A DNA stretch of 64,000 nt, taken from positions 92,710 through 156,709 of the forward strand of contig JBFIHA010000007.1 of assembly GCA_041602035.1 (NCBI GenBank), given 5' to 3'. Made by a program: the position numbers and the translations under genes. This document shows, in pieces, positions 9,071 to 16,965 of the stretch (position 1 is the first letter of the stretch; each line of letters starts with the position of its first letter). The notes beneath the pieces are model-generated. The model was not told the DNA's origin, did no database searches, and was given only the letters and a program-made list of their open reading frames with translations. This DNA comes from JAOTVV01 sp041602035 (GTDB lineage Bacteria > Gemmatimonadota > Gemmatimonadetes > Gemmatimonadales > GWC2-71-9).

Positions 9071-9484
9071 TTAGTCCAGCTTCTCGGCCCTCAGGAACAC
9101 CCCGGTTTTGGCGTCGAACACGCGAATGGCCACCACGATGCCTGCCCGCCGAGTGTCGACGTATCTGACGTGTACCACCTTCTTGTCCTTACTGGGGCGG
9201 TAGACCACCATGCTCCCGGCCGGCGCGCGGACGTGGATGTTGCTACACGACCGGGCTGCGGGCTGGTGCCCGGGCGGGCGATTGGGGAGCCACAGCCGAC
9301 AGCGTCCCGGTGGCGGCAGATGCCCCGGCGGGATGCCGAGTGCGACGGCCGTGTTGCCGATGACCGTCCCGTGAGGTTGGATGTCGCCGGAGCGGCTGGG
9401 CTCGGGCCCGCTCGCGACGGGAGGATTGGAGCTGCACGCGGCGATCAGGGCCGCGGCTGGGAGCAGGACGAGGCGTCGGGACAT
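9071..9484 (-). CDS. small lipoprotein with PPGHLPPPG motif
   Basis: A 137-residue protein. The start at 9484 is supported by GGGAGG upstream and by the lipoprotein signal MSRRLVLLPAAALIAAC (lipobox IAAC). The middle holds a proline/histidine/cysteine module, GIPPGHLPPPGRCRLW followed by RPPGHQPA, a motif I have seen repeatedly in secreted proteins of unrelated bacteria and that has no assigned function. The C-terminal third is basic (RPSKDKKVVHVRYVDTRR) and may form a short beta domain. The function is unknown. It is convergent with gpmA and lies just upstream of, and divergent from, tRNA-His. Confidence 0.75.
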   Translation of the reverse strand: MSRRLVLLPAAALIAACSSNPPVASGPEPSRSGDIQPHGTVIGNTAVALGIPPGHLPPPGRCRLWLPNRPPGHQPAARSCSNIHVRAPAGSMVVYRPSKDKKVVHVRYVDTRRAGIVVAIRVFDAKTGVFLRAEKLD

Positions 9485-9581
9485 GGGTGACCTCCCGGGC
9501 TCGAAGCCCGGTTCGTGAATCCGTTCGCTGCAATCAATGGGAGCCGGGAGCCGGCGGCAGTGACCGCTCTCACGAATCCGC

Positions 9582-9610
9582 TTGACCCCCCCGACAGGCC
9601 CCGGTATGTT
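9582..9610 (+). promoter_or_regulatory. candidate promoter of tRNA-His
   Basis: TTGACC at 9582-9587 and TATGTT at 9605-9610 are separated by exactly 17 bases and end about 29 bases before the tRNA-His gene, a good geometry for a sigma-70-type promoter. Confidence 0.6.
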
Positions 9611-9638
9611 CATCTCCCGGAACGAGTTCCGGGGTCGT

Positions 9639-9713
9639 GGTGGCTGTAGCTCAATCGGTTAGAGCGCCGGACTGTGGCTCCGGAGGTTGCGGGTTCAATC
9701 CCCGTCAGCCACC
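9639..9713 (+). tRNA. tRNA-His (GTG)
   Basis: The acceptor strands GTGGCTG (9640-9646) and CAGCCAC (9706-9712) pair perfectly. The D arm (AGCTCAATCGGTTAGAGC), anticodon stem CCGGA/TCCGG and T arm GCGGGTTCAATCCCCGT are all intact. The anticodon GTG is at 9674-9676. As in other tRNA-His genes there is an extra G at position -1 (9639), opposite discriminator C73 (9713). CCA is not encoded. Confidence 0.96.
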
Positions 9714-9719
9714 CTTACC

Positions 9720-10130
9720 AGACGCAGCTGCGCACCGAACCAGAACTCCACCGACTGCGTAGCGGTCAGGCTCACGCGCACTCCCCCAGCCACGGTGCGC
9801 AACCGCCTCGGCTCATCATTGTTCACTTGTGCGTACGCCTCGGGCAGGGGTCGTGGAAGCCACAGCTATCCCTGGCGCTGGTGTACGAGCCCTGAGTTGC
9901 TAGACCGATTGGTCACCACCAGGCCGACGTTCCCTCTTCCCAAGAGGAACGTGTTCGTGGACCTGGTCGGGTAGTCAACGCGGCCACCCATGCCCAGGCG
10001 GAAGTGCTCCACATTGCGGCTCTTCAGCTCGAGTTCGGTGGCAAGCGCGCCCGAGAGGTCGGACTGCACTCGTCGCTGTGCCTCGAAGTTGACCTGGGCG
10101 TAACGGAACTTCAGAGGCGTTGCAGTTATA
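9720..10130 (-). pseudogene. remnant of an outer-membrane beta-barrel gene
   Basis: On the minus strand, three short stretches in different frames read like the last strands of a beta-barrel. One is LKFRYAQVNFEAQRRVQSDL continuing to a RLGMGGRVDYPTRSTN strand (10130-9866). A short piece, TQGSYTSARDS, is in a shifted frame. The third, near 9720-9800, reads VRTVAGGVRVSLTATQ then SVEFWFGAQLRL. Stops and frame changes separate them and no start codon or signal peptide remains, so the gene is dead. The family cannot be named. The fragment lies between tRNA-His and the AT-rich promoter of the osmoprotectant operon. Confidence 0.45.
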
Positions 10131-10148
10131 TAGCCTTCAAAGTAATAT
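10120..10148 (+). promoter_or_regulatory. candidate promoter and operator of the NAGGN operon
   Basis: In a markedly AT-rich stretch (about 10110-10310), TTGCAG at 10120-10125 and TAATAT at 10143-10148 are 17 bases apart. The -10 overlaps the first of several TAATA-type motifs (AGTAATATC at 10141, the palindrome AGTAATACT at about 10152, then GTAATACAAATACTTA near 10215). These could be operators for the MarR-type regulator encoded next. The region holds no gene. Confidence 0.45.
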
Positions 10149-10318
10149 CAGAGTAATACTGAAGCTATTAGGCAAACATAACGGAGAGGCCGGAACTACT
10201 TAATCCAATGTAATACAAATACTTATATGACTGTGGCAAGCGTAACGTTTCCCTATCGCGCTGCCGCAGTTTCATTTTGTATAGGAAGCAATTAATTGGG
10301 AAGCTGCAGGGGGATCTG

Positions 10319-10936
10319 ATGACGGAACTCCGCGACGAGATCAGGACGCAGCCCCACGCAGTGGTCGATGCCCGGGGGCACGCAGCCGACGCAGGCCCGG
10401 GAGCGGCCGACCGCTGCTACGATGTCCTGATCGCCCTGCGCCGCGTCATGCGGGCGGTAGACCTCCACTCGCGATCACTCGTCCAGCGGTGTGGTCTGAC
10501 CGGGCCCCAGCTCCTGGTGCTGCGGGAGATCGGGCGCGACGAGCTATCGGTCGGTGCGCTGGCCAGGGCAGCCTCCCTGAGCCAGGCGACCGTCACCGAC
10601 ATCCTCCACCGGCTCGAAGCGCGGGGGCTGGTCGAGCGCCGGCGCGGTGACAACGACAAGCGCCAGGTGCTCGTCAGAGCGACGAATGCCGGCAAGCGGA
10701 TGCTGCAGCATGCGCCGCGGCTGTTGCAGGACTCGTTCGTCGTGCAGTTCACCAGCCTCGCGGAGTGGGAGCAGACGCAGCTCATCTCCTCGTTGCAGCG
10801 GGTCGTAGCAATGATGGAAGCGACCGGCTTGGAAGTCTCGCCCGTGCTGGCCGCGGGCCCCATTGCGCCGGGCGCCACGGAAACGACGGACGAGCCGGAC
10901 GCCGGCAGAATCAAAGCGCCGGCCGGAACGGGATAA
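10319..10936 (+). CDS. MarR-family transcriptional regulator of the osmoprotectant locus
   Basis: The start is set at the ATG at 10319, directly after GGGGGATCTG; an upstream in-frame ATG at 10277 lacks a ribosome-binding site. The 205-residue product has a MarR winged-helix core: a dimerisation helix with DVLIALRRVMRAVDLHSR, the recognition region SVGALARAASLSQATVTDILHRLEARG (given here as the helix-turn-helix span), and the wing with RRRGDNDKRQVLV. The C-terminal 40 residues are low-complexity Ala/Gly/Pro. It ends 8 bases before the amidotransferase gene, so it is co-transcribed. A MarR gene also sits next to the N-acetylglutaminylglutamine amide genes of Pseudomonas aeruginosa, which supports a role as local regulator. 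The inducing signal is unknown; osmotic stress is likely. Confidence 0.88.
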   Translation: MTELRDEIRTQPHAVVDARGHAADAGPGAADRCYDVLIALRRVMRAVDLHSRSLVQRCGLTGPQLLVLREIGRDELSVGALARAASLSQATVTDILHRLEARGLVERRRGDNDKRQVLVRATNAGKRMLQHAPRLLQDSFVVQFTSLAEWEQTQLISSLQRVVAMMEATGLEVSPVLAAGPIAPGATETTDEPDAGRIKAPAGTG

Positions 10937-10944
10937 GACGAGTC

Positions 10945-12717
10945 ATGTGCGGCATCTGTGGGGAGATCCGACTCGACGGATGCGACGCAAGCGTCGAGGC
11001 CGTCAAGACCATGACCGACACGCTTGCGCCCCGCGGGCCCGACGCGTCCGCCACGTACAGCCAAGGGTCCATGGCATTCGGCCATCGACGGCTCAAGATC
11101 ATCGACATCTCGGAGCGGGCGCAGCAGCCGATGGTGGACAGCGAGCTTGGGCTCGTGATCGTCTACAACGGCGCGATCTACAACTACCGCGCACTACGGG
11201 GAGAGTTAGAGGGCAAGGGGTACCGCTTTTTCTCGAACGGCGACACGGAAGTGGTCCTCAAGGCATACCATGCATGGGGTGAACGGTGCGTCGAGCGCTT
11301 CAACGGCATGTTCGCCTTCGCCATTCGCGAGCGAGACAGCGGGCGCTGCTTCGTGGCACGCGACCGACTGGGCATTAAGCCGCTGTACTACACCTCGACG
11401 GGCAGCGCATTCCGCTTTGCCTCCTCGCTCCCTGCCCTGCTCGCGGGAGGCACCGTCGACACCGAGATCGACCACGTGGCGCTGCATCACTACATGATGT
11501 TCCACGCCGTCGTCCCGGCTCCCCGGACCATTCTGTGCGGTGTGTGCAAGCTGCCACCCGCGACCCGGATGACGATCGAGCCAGACGGCCGACGGGCGCT
11601 GACGACCTACTGGCGCCTCCACTACACGCGCGACGCGGAAGAGAAAGCCTACGACCTGGAAGATTGGCGGCGCCTGCTGCGCAGCAAGCTGGACGAGTCG
11701 GTGCGCCGCCGGCTGGTCGCCGACGTTCCCGTCGGGGTGTTGCTCTCCGGGGGCGTCGACTCGAGTCTCGTCGTCGCCCTGCTGGCCCAGAACGGCCAGA
11801 ACGGGCTGAACACCTTCTCCATCGGGTTCGAGAACGTGGGCGACGAGACGGGCAACGAGTTCCGCTATTCCGACGTCGTCGCCCAGCAGTTCGAGACCGA
11901 GCATCACCGGATCGAGGCGGAGACCACTACCGTGCTCGCCGCGCTGGACGGCGCCGTGCGCGCCATGAGCGAGCCCATGGTCAGCCACGACTGCGTCGGG
12001 TTCTATCTGCTGAGCCAGGAGGTAGCCCGGCACGCGAAGGTCGTGCAGAGCGGCCAGGGCGCTGATGAGGTGTTCGCCGGCTACTCCTGGTACCCACCGC
12101 TCATGGAGACCCGGCGACCGCTGACCGACTATGAAAAGGTGTTCTTCGACCGCAGCCACGACGAGTACGTGCGCGCGGTGCACCCGCGGCTCGTCGGGGA
12201 GAACCACAGTCACCGCTTCGTAGCCCGGCACTTCGCCGGGGTCGAGACCGAGCAAGCCGTCGAGAAGGCCCTGCATCTCGATACCACGGTGATGCTGGTG
12301 GACGATCCAGTGAAGCGGGTGGACAACATGACGATGGCGTGGGGTCTCGAGGCACGCGTCCCCTTCCTTGATCACGAGCTCGTCGAGCTCGCGGCCCGGA
12401 TTCCAGCGGAACACAAGGTCAAGAACGGCGGCAAGCACGTGCTCAAGGACCTGGCCCGCCGGCTGTTGCCCGAGGAAGTCATCGATCGGCCCAAGGGGTA
12501 CTTCCCCGTGCCCGCGCTGCGCTATCTCCAGGGATCCTACCTCGACCGGGTACGGGATCTGCTCGACAGTGCTGCTGCCAGGCGACGCGACGTATTCAAC
12601 CGGGACTACCTGGACACCCTGCTAGCCAGCCCGGAGGATCACCACACACCGCTACGGGGCTCCAAGCTCTGGCAGGTGGCTCTCCTGGAGTACTGGTTCC
12701 AAACCCATGGCATGTAG
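10945..12717 (+). CDS. asnO: N-acetylglutaminylglutamine amidotransferase (asparagine-synthase-like)
   Basis: Amidates N-acetylglutaminylglutamine to the compatible solute NAGGN using glutamine and ATP. The 590-residue protein begins MCGICGE; removal of Met exposes the Ntn nucleophile Cys2 of the glutaminase domain (residues 1 to about 200, with RGPDASATY and NGAIYNYRALRGELE). The synthase domain follows, with the PP-loop SGGVDSS at 268-274, then GADEVFAGY and RVDNMTMAWGLEARVPFLDH motifs. The frame is open well upstream, but Cys2 fixes the start at 10945. Length matches the asparagine-synthase family. Assignment to NAGGN rather than asparagine synthesis rests on the neighbours: the acetyltransferase/ATP-grasp ligase starts 12 bases after the stop and the NAGGN-type peptidase comes next. 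Confidence 0.92.
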   Translation: MCGICGEIRLDGCDASVEAVKTMTDTLAPRGPDASATYSQGSMAFGHRRLKIIDISERAQQPMVDSELGLVIVYNGAIYNYRALRGELEGKGYRFFSNGDTEVVLKAYHAWGERCVERFNGMFAFAIRERDSGRCFVARDRLGIKPLYYTSTGSAFRFASSLPALLAGGTVDTEIDHVALHHYMMFHAVVPAPRTILCGVCKLPPATRMTIEPDGRRALTTYWRLHYTRDAEEKAYDLEDWRRLLRSKLDESVRRRLVADVPVGVLLSGGVDSSLVVALLAQNGQNGLNTFSIGFENVGDETGNEFRYSDVVAQQFETEHHRIEAETTTVLAALDGAVRAMSEPMVSHDCVGFYLLSQEVARHAKVVQSGQGADEVFAGYSWYPPLMETRRPLTDYEKVFFDRSHDEYVRAVHPRLVGENHSHRFVARHFAGVETEQAVEKALHLDTTVMLVDDPVKRVDNMTMAWGLEARVPFLDHELVELAARIPAEHKVKNGGKHVLKDLARRLLPEEVIDRPKGYFPVPALRYLQGSYLDRVRDLLDSAAARRRDVFNRDYLDTLLASPEDHHTPLRGSKLWQVALLEYWFQTHGM

Positions 12718-12729
12718 CCGGGAGCACGC

Positions 12730-14475
12730 ATGAGTGCTATACGAGAGAAACCGCATCGAATCGAGCGACGAGAGGCACTCACCCTGCGGAGTTGGGGAGA
12801 CCGCCCCGTGGGACCCGCCGCGGACACGCTCCCCTCTGATGTCGTCGTGGACTGCGGCTGGGGACGGCTGATCTTCGCCCACACGTTCGACGAACCGCAG
12901 ACCGTCGCTGGCGCGTTGCGCTCCGAGGAAGAGGGACGCCGCGACATCGCGCTCTACGTACGCGACCCACACGTCGTGCTCGCCCTCGCGCCGCAGGAGT
13001 TGTTCCTCGATCCGTCGCACACGTACCGGCTGTGGCTCTCGAGCTACCGCCCGTCGAAGGCGCAGCCGCGGGGCTTCACCGTGCGCAAACTACGGACGAA
13101 GGGCGACGCCGAGGCCGTGAACCGCATCTACGCGTCGCGCGGCATGGTGACCACGCAGCCGCCGTCGTTCCTCTGGAAGCGTCGGCGGTCGAAGGTGCTG
13201 ACGTACTTCGTGGCGGAGGATAGCGAAACCGGTGACGTGATCGGCACGGTCACCGGGATCGACCATGTGCACGCGTTCGAGGACCCGGACAACGGCTCGA
13301 GCCTGTGGTGCCTCGCGGTGGATCCGCAGGCGGCCCACCCGGGGATCGGCCAGGCCCTCACCTTGCGCCTAGCCGAGCATTTCGTCGCGCAGGGACGCGC
13401 CTTCATGGACCTCTCGGTGATGCACGACAACCAGCAGGCCATCGCGCTCTACGAGAAGCTCGGGTTCCAGCGCGCCCCAGTGTTCTGCGTCAAACGCAAG
13501 AACCCGATCAACGAGCCGCTCTTCGCGCCGGGCCAGAGCGAGGTCGAGCTGAACCCCTACGCACAGATCATCATCGACGAGGCACGGCGGCGCGGCATTC
13601 TGGTGGAAGTGCTCGACGACCAGTTGGCATACTTCCGGGTCACGCTGGGCGGCCGCTCCGTCACCTGTCGCGAGTCTCTCACCGAATTGACCAGCGCCAT
13701 TGCGTTCTGCCGCTGCGACGACAAGCGCCTCACCCACCGGGTGCTGCAGGCTGCGGGCCTCAAGGTGCCGACACAGCAGGAAGCAGCGAGCGACGTGGAA
13801 AACGCGACTTTCCTCGCAGAGCATGGTCAGGTCGTCGTGAAGCCCGCACGCGGCGAGCAGGGCGCGGGCGTGAGCGTGGGCATCCGCACACCGGCCGCGC
13901 TCGCCGACGCCATCCAGATGGCGCAGCGCGAATGCCCGGACGTCGTAATCGAGGAGTATGTGGAAGGGCAGGACCTTCGCGTGATCGTGATTGGCGGCGA
14001 GGTCGTCGCAGCGGCACTACGCAAGCCCCCCCAGGTCACGGGCACCGGTCAGCACACCGTCACCAAGCTGATCGAGAAGTACAACCGCCGTCGCATGGCC
14101 GCGACGGCCGGCAAGAGCAAGGTCCCGCACGACGAGGAGACTGAGCGCTGCGTCCGTGCGGCGGGGTACGAGCTGGACAGCGTCCCGCCTGCCGGCGAAA
14201 CGCTCACGGTGCGCAAGGCGGCGAATCTCCACACCGGCGGCACCATCCACGATGTCACGCAGCAGGTGCATCCCGTGCTCATCGAGGCCTCAGTGGCCGC
14301 AGCCCAGGCGCTGGAGATCCCGGTCGTCGGGCTCGACCTGGCCGTGCCAGACGTGGAGGGCCCGGAGTACGCGATCATCGAGGCGAATGAGCGCCCGGGG
14401 CTCGCCAACCACGAGCCGCAGCCGACGGCCGAGCGGTTCATCGACCTCCTGTTCCCGCAGACGGCCGTTCGGTAG
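12730..14475 (+). CDS. ngg: N-acetylglutaminylglutamine synthetase (GNAT + ATP-grasp)
   Basis: Makes N-acetyl-glutaminylglutamine from two glutamines: a GNAT domain acetylates and an ATP-grasp ligase forms the unusual gamma peptide bond. The 581-residue product has a GNAT fold at about residues 115-255 (LWCLAVDPQAAHPGIGQAL is the acetyl-CoA loop, then ALYEKLGFQRAPVFCVKRK). An ATP-grasp domain runs from about 290 to 580, with VVVKPARGEQGAGVSVGI for nucleotide binding, EEYVEGQDLRVIVIGG, and the metal-binding end DLAVPDVEGPEYAIIEANERP. The C-terminal part resembles the cyanophycin-synthetase/GshAB type. The start ATG follows GGGAG. It is the second enzyme gene of the operon, 12 bases after asnO and 8 before the peptidase. 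Confidence 0.92.
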   Translation: MSAIREKPHRIERREALTLRSWGDRPVGPAADTLPSDVVVDCGWGRLIFAHTFDEPQTVAGALRSEEEGRRDIALYVRDPHVVLALAPQELFLDPSHTYRLWLSSYRPSKAQPRGFTVRKLRTKGDAEAVNRIYASRGMVTTQPPSFLWKRRRSKVLTYFVAEDSETGDVIGTVTGIDHVHAFEDPDNGSSLWCLAVDPQAAHPGIGQALTLRLAEHFVAQGRAFMDLSVMHDNQQAIALYEKLGFQRAPVFCVKRKNPINEPLFAPGQSEVELNPYAQIIIDEARRRGILVEVLDDQLAYFRVTLGGRSVTCRESLTELTSAIAFCRCDDKRLTHRVLQAAGLKVPTQQEAASDVENATFLAEHGQVVVKPARGEQGAGVSVGIRTPAALADAIQMAQRECPDVVIEEYVEGQDLRVIVIGGEVVAAALRKPPQVTGTGQHTVTKLIEKYNRRRMAATAGKSKVPHDEETERCVRAAGYELDSVPPAGETLTVRKAANLHTGGTIHDVTQQVHPVLIEASVAAAQALEIPVVGLDLAVPDVEGPEYAIIEANERPGLANHEPQPTAERFIDLLFPQTAVR

Positions 14476-14483
14476 GAGGGCCC

Positions 14484-15656
14484 GTGGCCACCGTCCCAGC
14501 ACCCGGCGACATGCGGCTGCAGCGTCCTGAGGTTGATCTCGACTACATCCTTGAGACGCTCCATACGCTGCTCGACATCCCCAGCCCCTCGGGGTACACG
14601 GACCAAATCGTCCACTGGGTCGGCGAGGAGCTCCAGCGACTGGGCGTACCGTTCGAGCTCACGCGACGCGGCGCGATCCGGGCCGATCTCTCCGGGCGGT
14701 TACGCAGCCCGGACCGCGCCGTGGTCGTCCACCTGGACACCCTCGGCGCCATGGTCCAGCGGATCAAGCCCAACGGCCGCCTGGCGCTCGCGCCCATCGG
14801 CAACTGGTCCGCTCGATTCGCGGCGGGCGGGCGGGCGACGCTGATGACCGACACGGGGTGCCGCCGCGGCACGGTGCTGCCGCTCAAGGCGTCGGGACAC
14901 ACGTTCGGCGACGAGGTGGACCGACAGCCCGGCACGTGGGATCGGGTGGAGCTGCGCTTGGACGATCCGGTGGACAGCGCCGCGGACCTGGAACCCCTGG
15001 GCGTCAATGTGGGCGACTACGTCGTGTTCGACCCCGGCACCGAGTTCATGGCGGACACGGGATTCATCAATGCCCGCCACCTGGATGACAAGGCAGGAGT
15101 CGCCGTGCTGCTGGGTGCCACGAAGGCGTTGCGCGAAACCGGCGCCAAGCTGCCGCTGGACTGCCACCTCATCTTCACGATCAGTGAGGAGGTGGGGTCG
15201 GGGAGCTCCCACACCCTGCACGGCGACGTCGCCGAGATGGTGACGATCGACAGCGCACCCCAGGCACACTGGAAGAACTCTCGAGAGGACGCCGTCACCA
15301 TCGCTATGATGGACTCGGCGGGTCCCTTCGACTGGCATCTCACCCACAAGCTCATCGACCTGTGCCGCGACCACGACATCCCCCATCGGCGGGACGTGTT
15401 CCAGTACTACCGCTGCGATAGCGCCTCGGCGGTCGATGCCGGCAACGATCTCCGCACCGCATTGGCCTGCTTCGGGGTCGATGCCTCCCACGGCTGGGAG
15501 CGGACCAACATCCGGAGTCTCCAGGCTCTCGCCGAGTTGACTGTGCTCTACATACTGAGCGAGCCGACCTTCATACGAGATCGGGACGAGCTGGCCACAC
15601 TCGAGGGCTTCTCCCAGCAGCCGACGGGGCCCGCGGAGCTTCCTGGCGGGCCGTGA
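14484..15656 (+). CDS. NAGGN-system M42-family peptidase
   Basis: A 390-residue cytoplasmic metallo-aminopeptidase-like protein that always travels with NAGGN synthesis genes; its exact role (turnover or processing of the dipeptide) is not established. M42 metal ligands are visible: His in VVVHLDTLGA, Asp in ARHLDDKAGVAVL, the Glu pair in FTISEEVGSGSSH, Asp in VTIDSAPQAH and His in DASHGWERTN. Start is GTG at 14484, four bases after AGGAGG; the next in-frame ATG (14511) would lose the first nine residues. The preceding gene ends 8 bases upstream. The stop overlaps the next start in a GTGA arrangement, indicating translational coupling to the ribbon-helix-helix gene. Confidence 0.9.
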   Translation: MATVPAPGDMRLQRPEVDLDYILETLHTLLDIPSPSGYTDQIVHWVGEELQRLGVPFELTRRGAIRADLSGRLRSPDRAVVVHLDTLGAMVQRIKPNGRLALAPIGNWSARFAAGGRATLMTDTGCRRGTVLPLKASGHTFGDEVDRQPGTWDRVELRLDDPVDSAADLEPLGVNVGDYVVFDPGTEFMADTGFINARHLDDKAGVAVLLGATKALRETGAKLPLDCHLIFTISEEVGSGSSHTLHGDVAEMVTIDSAPQAHWKNSREDAVTIAMMDSAGPFDWHLTHKLIDLCRDHDIPHRRDVFQYYRCDSASAVDAGNDLRTALACFGVDASHGWERTNIRSLQALAELTVLYILSEPTFIRDRDELATLEGFSQQPTGPAELPGGP

Positions 15657-15931
15657 GGCAGCGCTGCACCGTGGCGAGTTACGACACATTCCTGTTGCGG
15701 ATCGACCCTGTCGTGCTCGAGGCTGTGAGACGCTGGGCCGGCCAAGATCTCAGGAGTGTCAATCGCCAGATTGAGTTCCTCTTGCGTGAGGCTCTGCTGC
15801 AGACCGGACGCCTGGACCCGCATCATCGGCACGTCGCGAGGCGGGCGAACGATCAGCCGAATGGCCGCGTAGGCTACACGGCCGATGACCGGGACGAGGA
15901 TGATGGCAGGATGGAGGGAGCTGAGCGATGA
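15653..15931 (+). CDS. Arc-type ribbon-helix-helix DNA-binding protein
   Basis: A 92-residue protein whose residues 8-55 match the ribbon-helix-helix pattern: a beta strand (YDTFLLRIDP), helix A (VLEAVRRWAGQDLRS), turn, and helix B (VNRQIEFLLREALLQTG). Proteins with this core are often annotated as Arc- or HicB-like antitoxins, but no toxin gene is adjacent. The C-terminal tail is charged and probably disordered. It starts GTG at 15653, overlapping the peptidase stop, and its own stop overlaps an ATG at 15928 (ATGA), so it sits inside the coupled operon. It may regulate the operon together with the MarR protein; no target is visible. A GTG at 15671 is an alternative start. Confidence 0.7.
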   Translation: MRQRCTVASYDTFLLRIDPVVLEAVRRWAGQDLRSVNRQIEFLLREALLQTGRLDPHHRHVARRANDQPNGRVGYTADDRDEDDGRMEGAER

Positions 15932-16222
15932 GACGCCACGTCGATGCCTATGGCGCCACAGACGCCGGCAACACACGCACGCGGAACGAGCATCAGTTCT
16001 TGGTCGCTGATCGCTCCCGAAGTGCGGCAGGTCGCCCCGGGTGCCGGCGATACGATTCCCCTGTGCACCGATGGGCTCACGTGCGAGGTACCCGAGAGTC
16101 AGATCGTTGACATCCTCGTGCGCCGGGGCTCGGCTCAGGCGAAGTGCGCTGCGCTAATCGATGCCGCCAACCGAGCCGGCCGCTCCGACAACGTCACGGT
16201 GGTTGTGGTACGACTGACTTGA
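15928..16222 (+). pseudogene. PP2C-type Ser/Thr phosphatase, internally deleted and frameshifted
   Basis: The first frame (from the ATG at 15928) reads MRRHVDAYGATDAGNTRTRNE, then HQFLVADRS, the opening of a bacterial PP2C phosphatase (usual motif D-x-G-x-x-R-x-x-N-E-D). The metal-binding Asp of NED is replaced by His. A second frame, shifted by one base, gives the C-terminal end of the same family: IPLCTDGLTCEVPESQIVDI and then AANRAGRSDNVTVVVVRL. The roughly 150 residues that normally lie between these parts are missing, so the gene cannot make an active phosphatase. It is coupled to the preceding small gene by an ATGA overlap, suggesting it was once the last gene of the NAGGN operon. Confidence 0.75.
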
Positions 16223-16295
16223 CGGCTCCGCACCTATGCCTCCTCGACTCTCGAGGTGTGAAGCCCTCAGCGAACGTGAACGCGAACCGATTGCG

Positions 16296-16757
16296 TCAGG
16301 CGCCGCCCCGGATGACCCCCTGGATCTCCCGCAGGATGGCTGTCTCGCGGGGCCTCTTGGTCACCATCTGCCGGAGCCGCTTCTCGGTGAAGTGGGCCCG
16401 AACCCGGGCGTCGGCTGAGTGCTCCCGGAGGGCGGCCAGGACGCCCTCGGGTAGCTCGAGGACCTGCAGCACTCTGGCAATCCGCGAGTGGTCCTCCCCG
16501 GTAGCCCTGGCGAGGGCTCGAATGCTGCGGTAGTCGTTGTCCGCCATCAACCGGCGGTAGCGCTCGGCGCGCTCCCAGGCTGGCTCTTCGGCCATCCGGT
16601 TCTGGTAGGCCCGCCACGCGCGGCCGTGCATGGGCCGATCGCCCTTGACCCCTTGAGGGGCCTCGCCGCTGATCAGGGCCCGGCGGCGGTTGCGGTAGAC
16701 CGCGAAGTAGTTGTCGATTAGGATCATAGCCGGGGGACGGTCCGGGGCCTCCTCCAT
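16296..16757 (-). CDS. ParB/KorB-like helix-turn-helix protein, probably truncated at its 5' end
   Basis: A 153-residue product (from the ATG at 16757) with a central DNA-binding region: YRSIRALARATGEDHSRIAR resembles the ParB/KorB helix-turn-helix, followed by VLELPEGVLAALREH and a basic C-terminal helix. The N-terminal ParB nuclease fold is absent. The frame stays open upstream of the ATG with protein-like sequence (LDLHHHTVLAWNPE) until it runs into the ACGGTAGG palindrome at about 16840, so the gene may have been cut by that repeat. No good ribosome-binding site precedes 16757; an ATG at 16724 is preceded by GGAGGAGG but at long spacing. It could be a leftover partition or recombination gene of an integrated element. 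Function is unknown. Confidence 0.55.
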   Translation of the reverse strand: MEEAPDRPPAMILIDNYFAVYRNRRRALISGEAPQGVKGDRPMHGRAWRAYQNRMAEEPAWERAERYRRLMADNDYRSIRALARATGEDHSRIARVLQVLELPEGVLAALREHSADARVRAHFTEKRLRQMVTKRPRETAILREIQGVIRGGA

Positions 16758-16818
16758 TTCGGGGTTCCACGCCAGGACGGTGTGGTGGTGGAGGTCGAGT
16801 CTGGCAAGGGACCCTGAA

Positions 16819-16868
16819 GGCGGTAGGGCGGTAGGACGGTATGGGGGCAGGCTACCGCCCTACCGTCC
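16819..16868. repeat. ACGGTAGG-type palindrome just upstream of tRNA-Trp
   Basis: The left arm GGCGGTAGGGCGGTAGGACG (16819-16838) faces the right arm TACCGCCCTACCGTCC (16853-16868) across a short loop. It is a diverged member of the palindrome family found between the island modules and ends only 20 bases before tRNA-Trp. Confidence 0.75.
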
Positions 16869-16888
16869 GACCGACGTCCCGCCATTAG

Positions 16889-16961
16889 AGGTCCGTAGCT
16901 CAATTGGCAGAGCACCGGTCTCCAAAACCGGGGGTTGCAGGTTCGAGTCCTGCCGGGCCTG
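16889..16961 (+). tRNA. tRNA-Trp (CCA)
   Basis: The acceptor strands AGGTCCG (16889-16895) and CGGGCCT (16954-16960) pair with one G-T wobble, and the discriminator is G16961. The D arm, the anticodon stem CCGGT/ACCGG with anticodon CCA at 16922-16924, and the T arm GCAGGTTCGAGTCCTGC are intact. CCA is not encoded. The 3' half of this gene is repeated several times downstream. Confidence 0.95.
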
Positions 16962-16965
16962 TTGC

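Noticed and set aside
13305..14144. 279-residue plus-strand frame inside ngg
   Set aside because: Out-of-frame shadow of the GNAT/ATP-grasp gene, Arg/Gly/Pro-rich with no motif.
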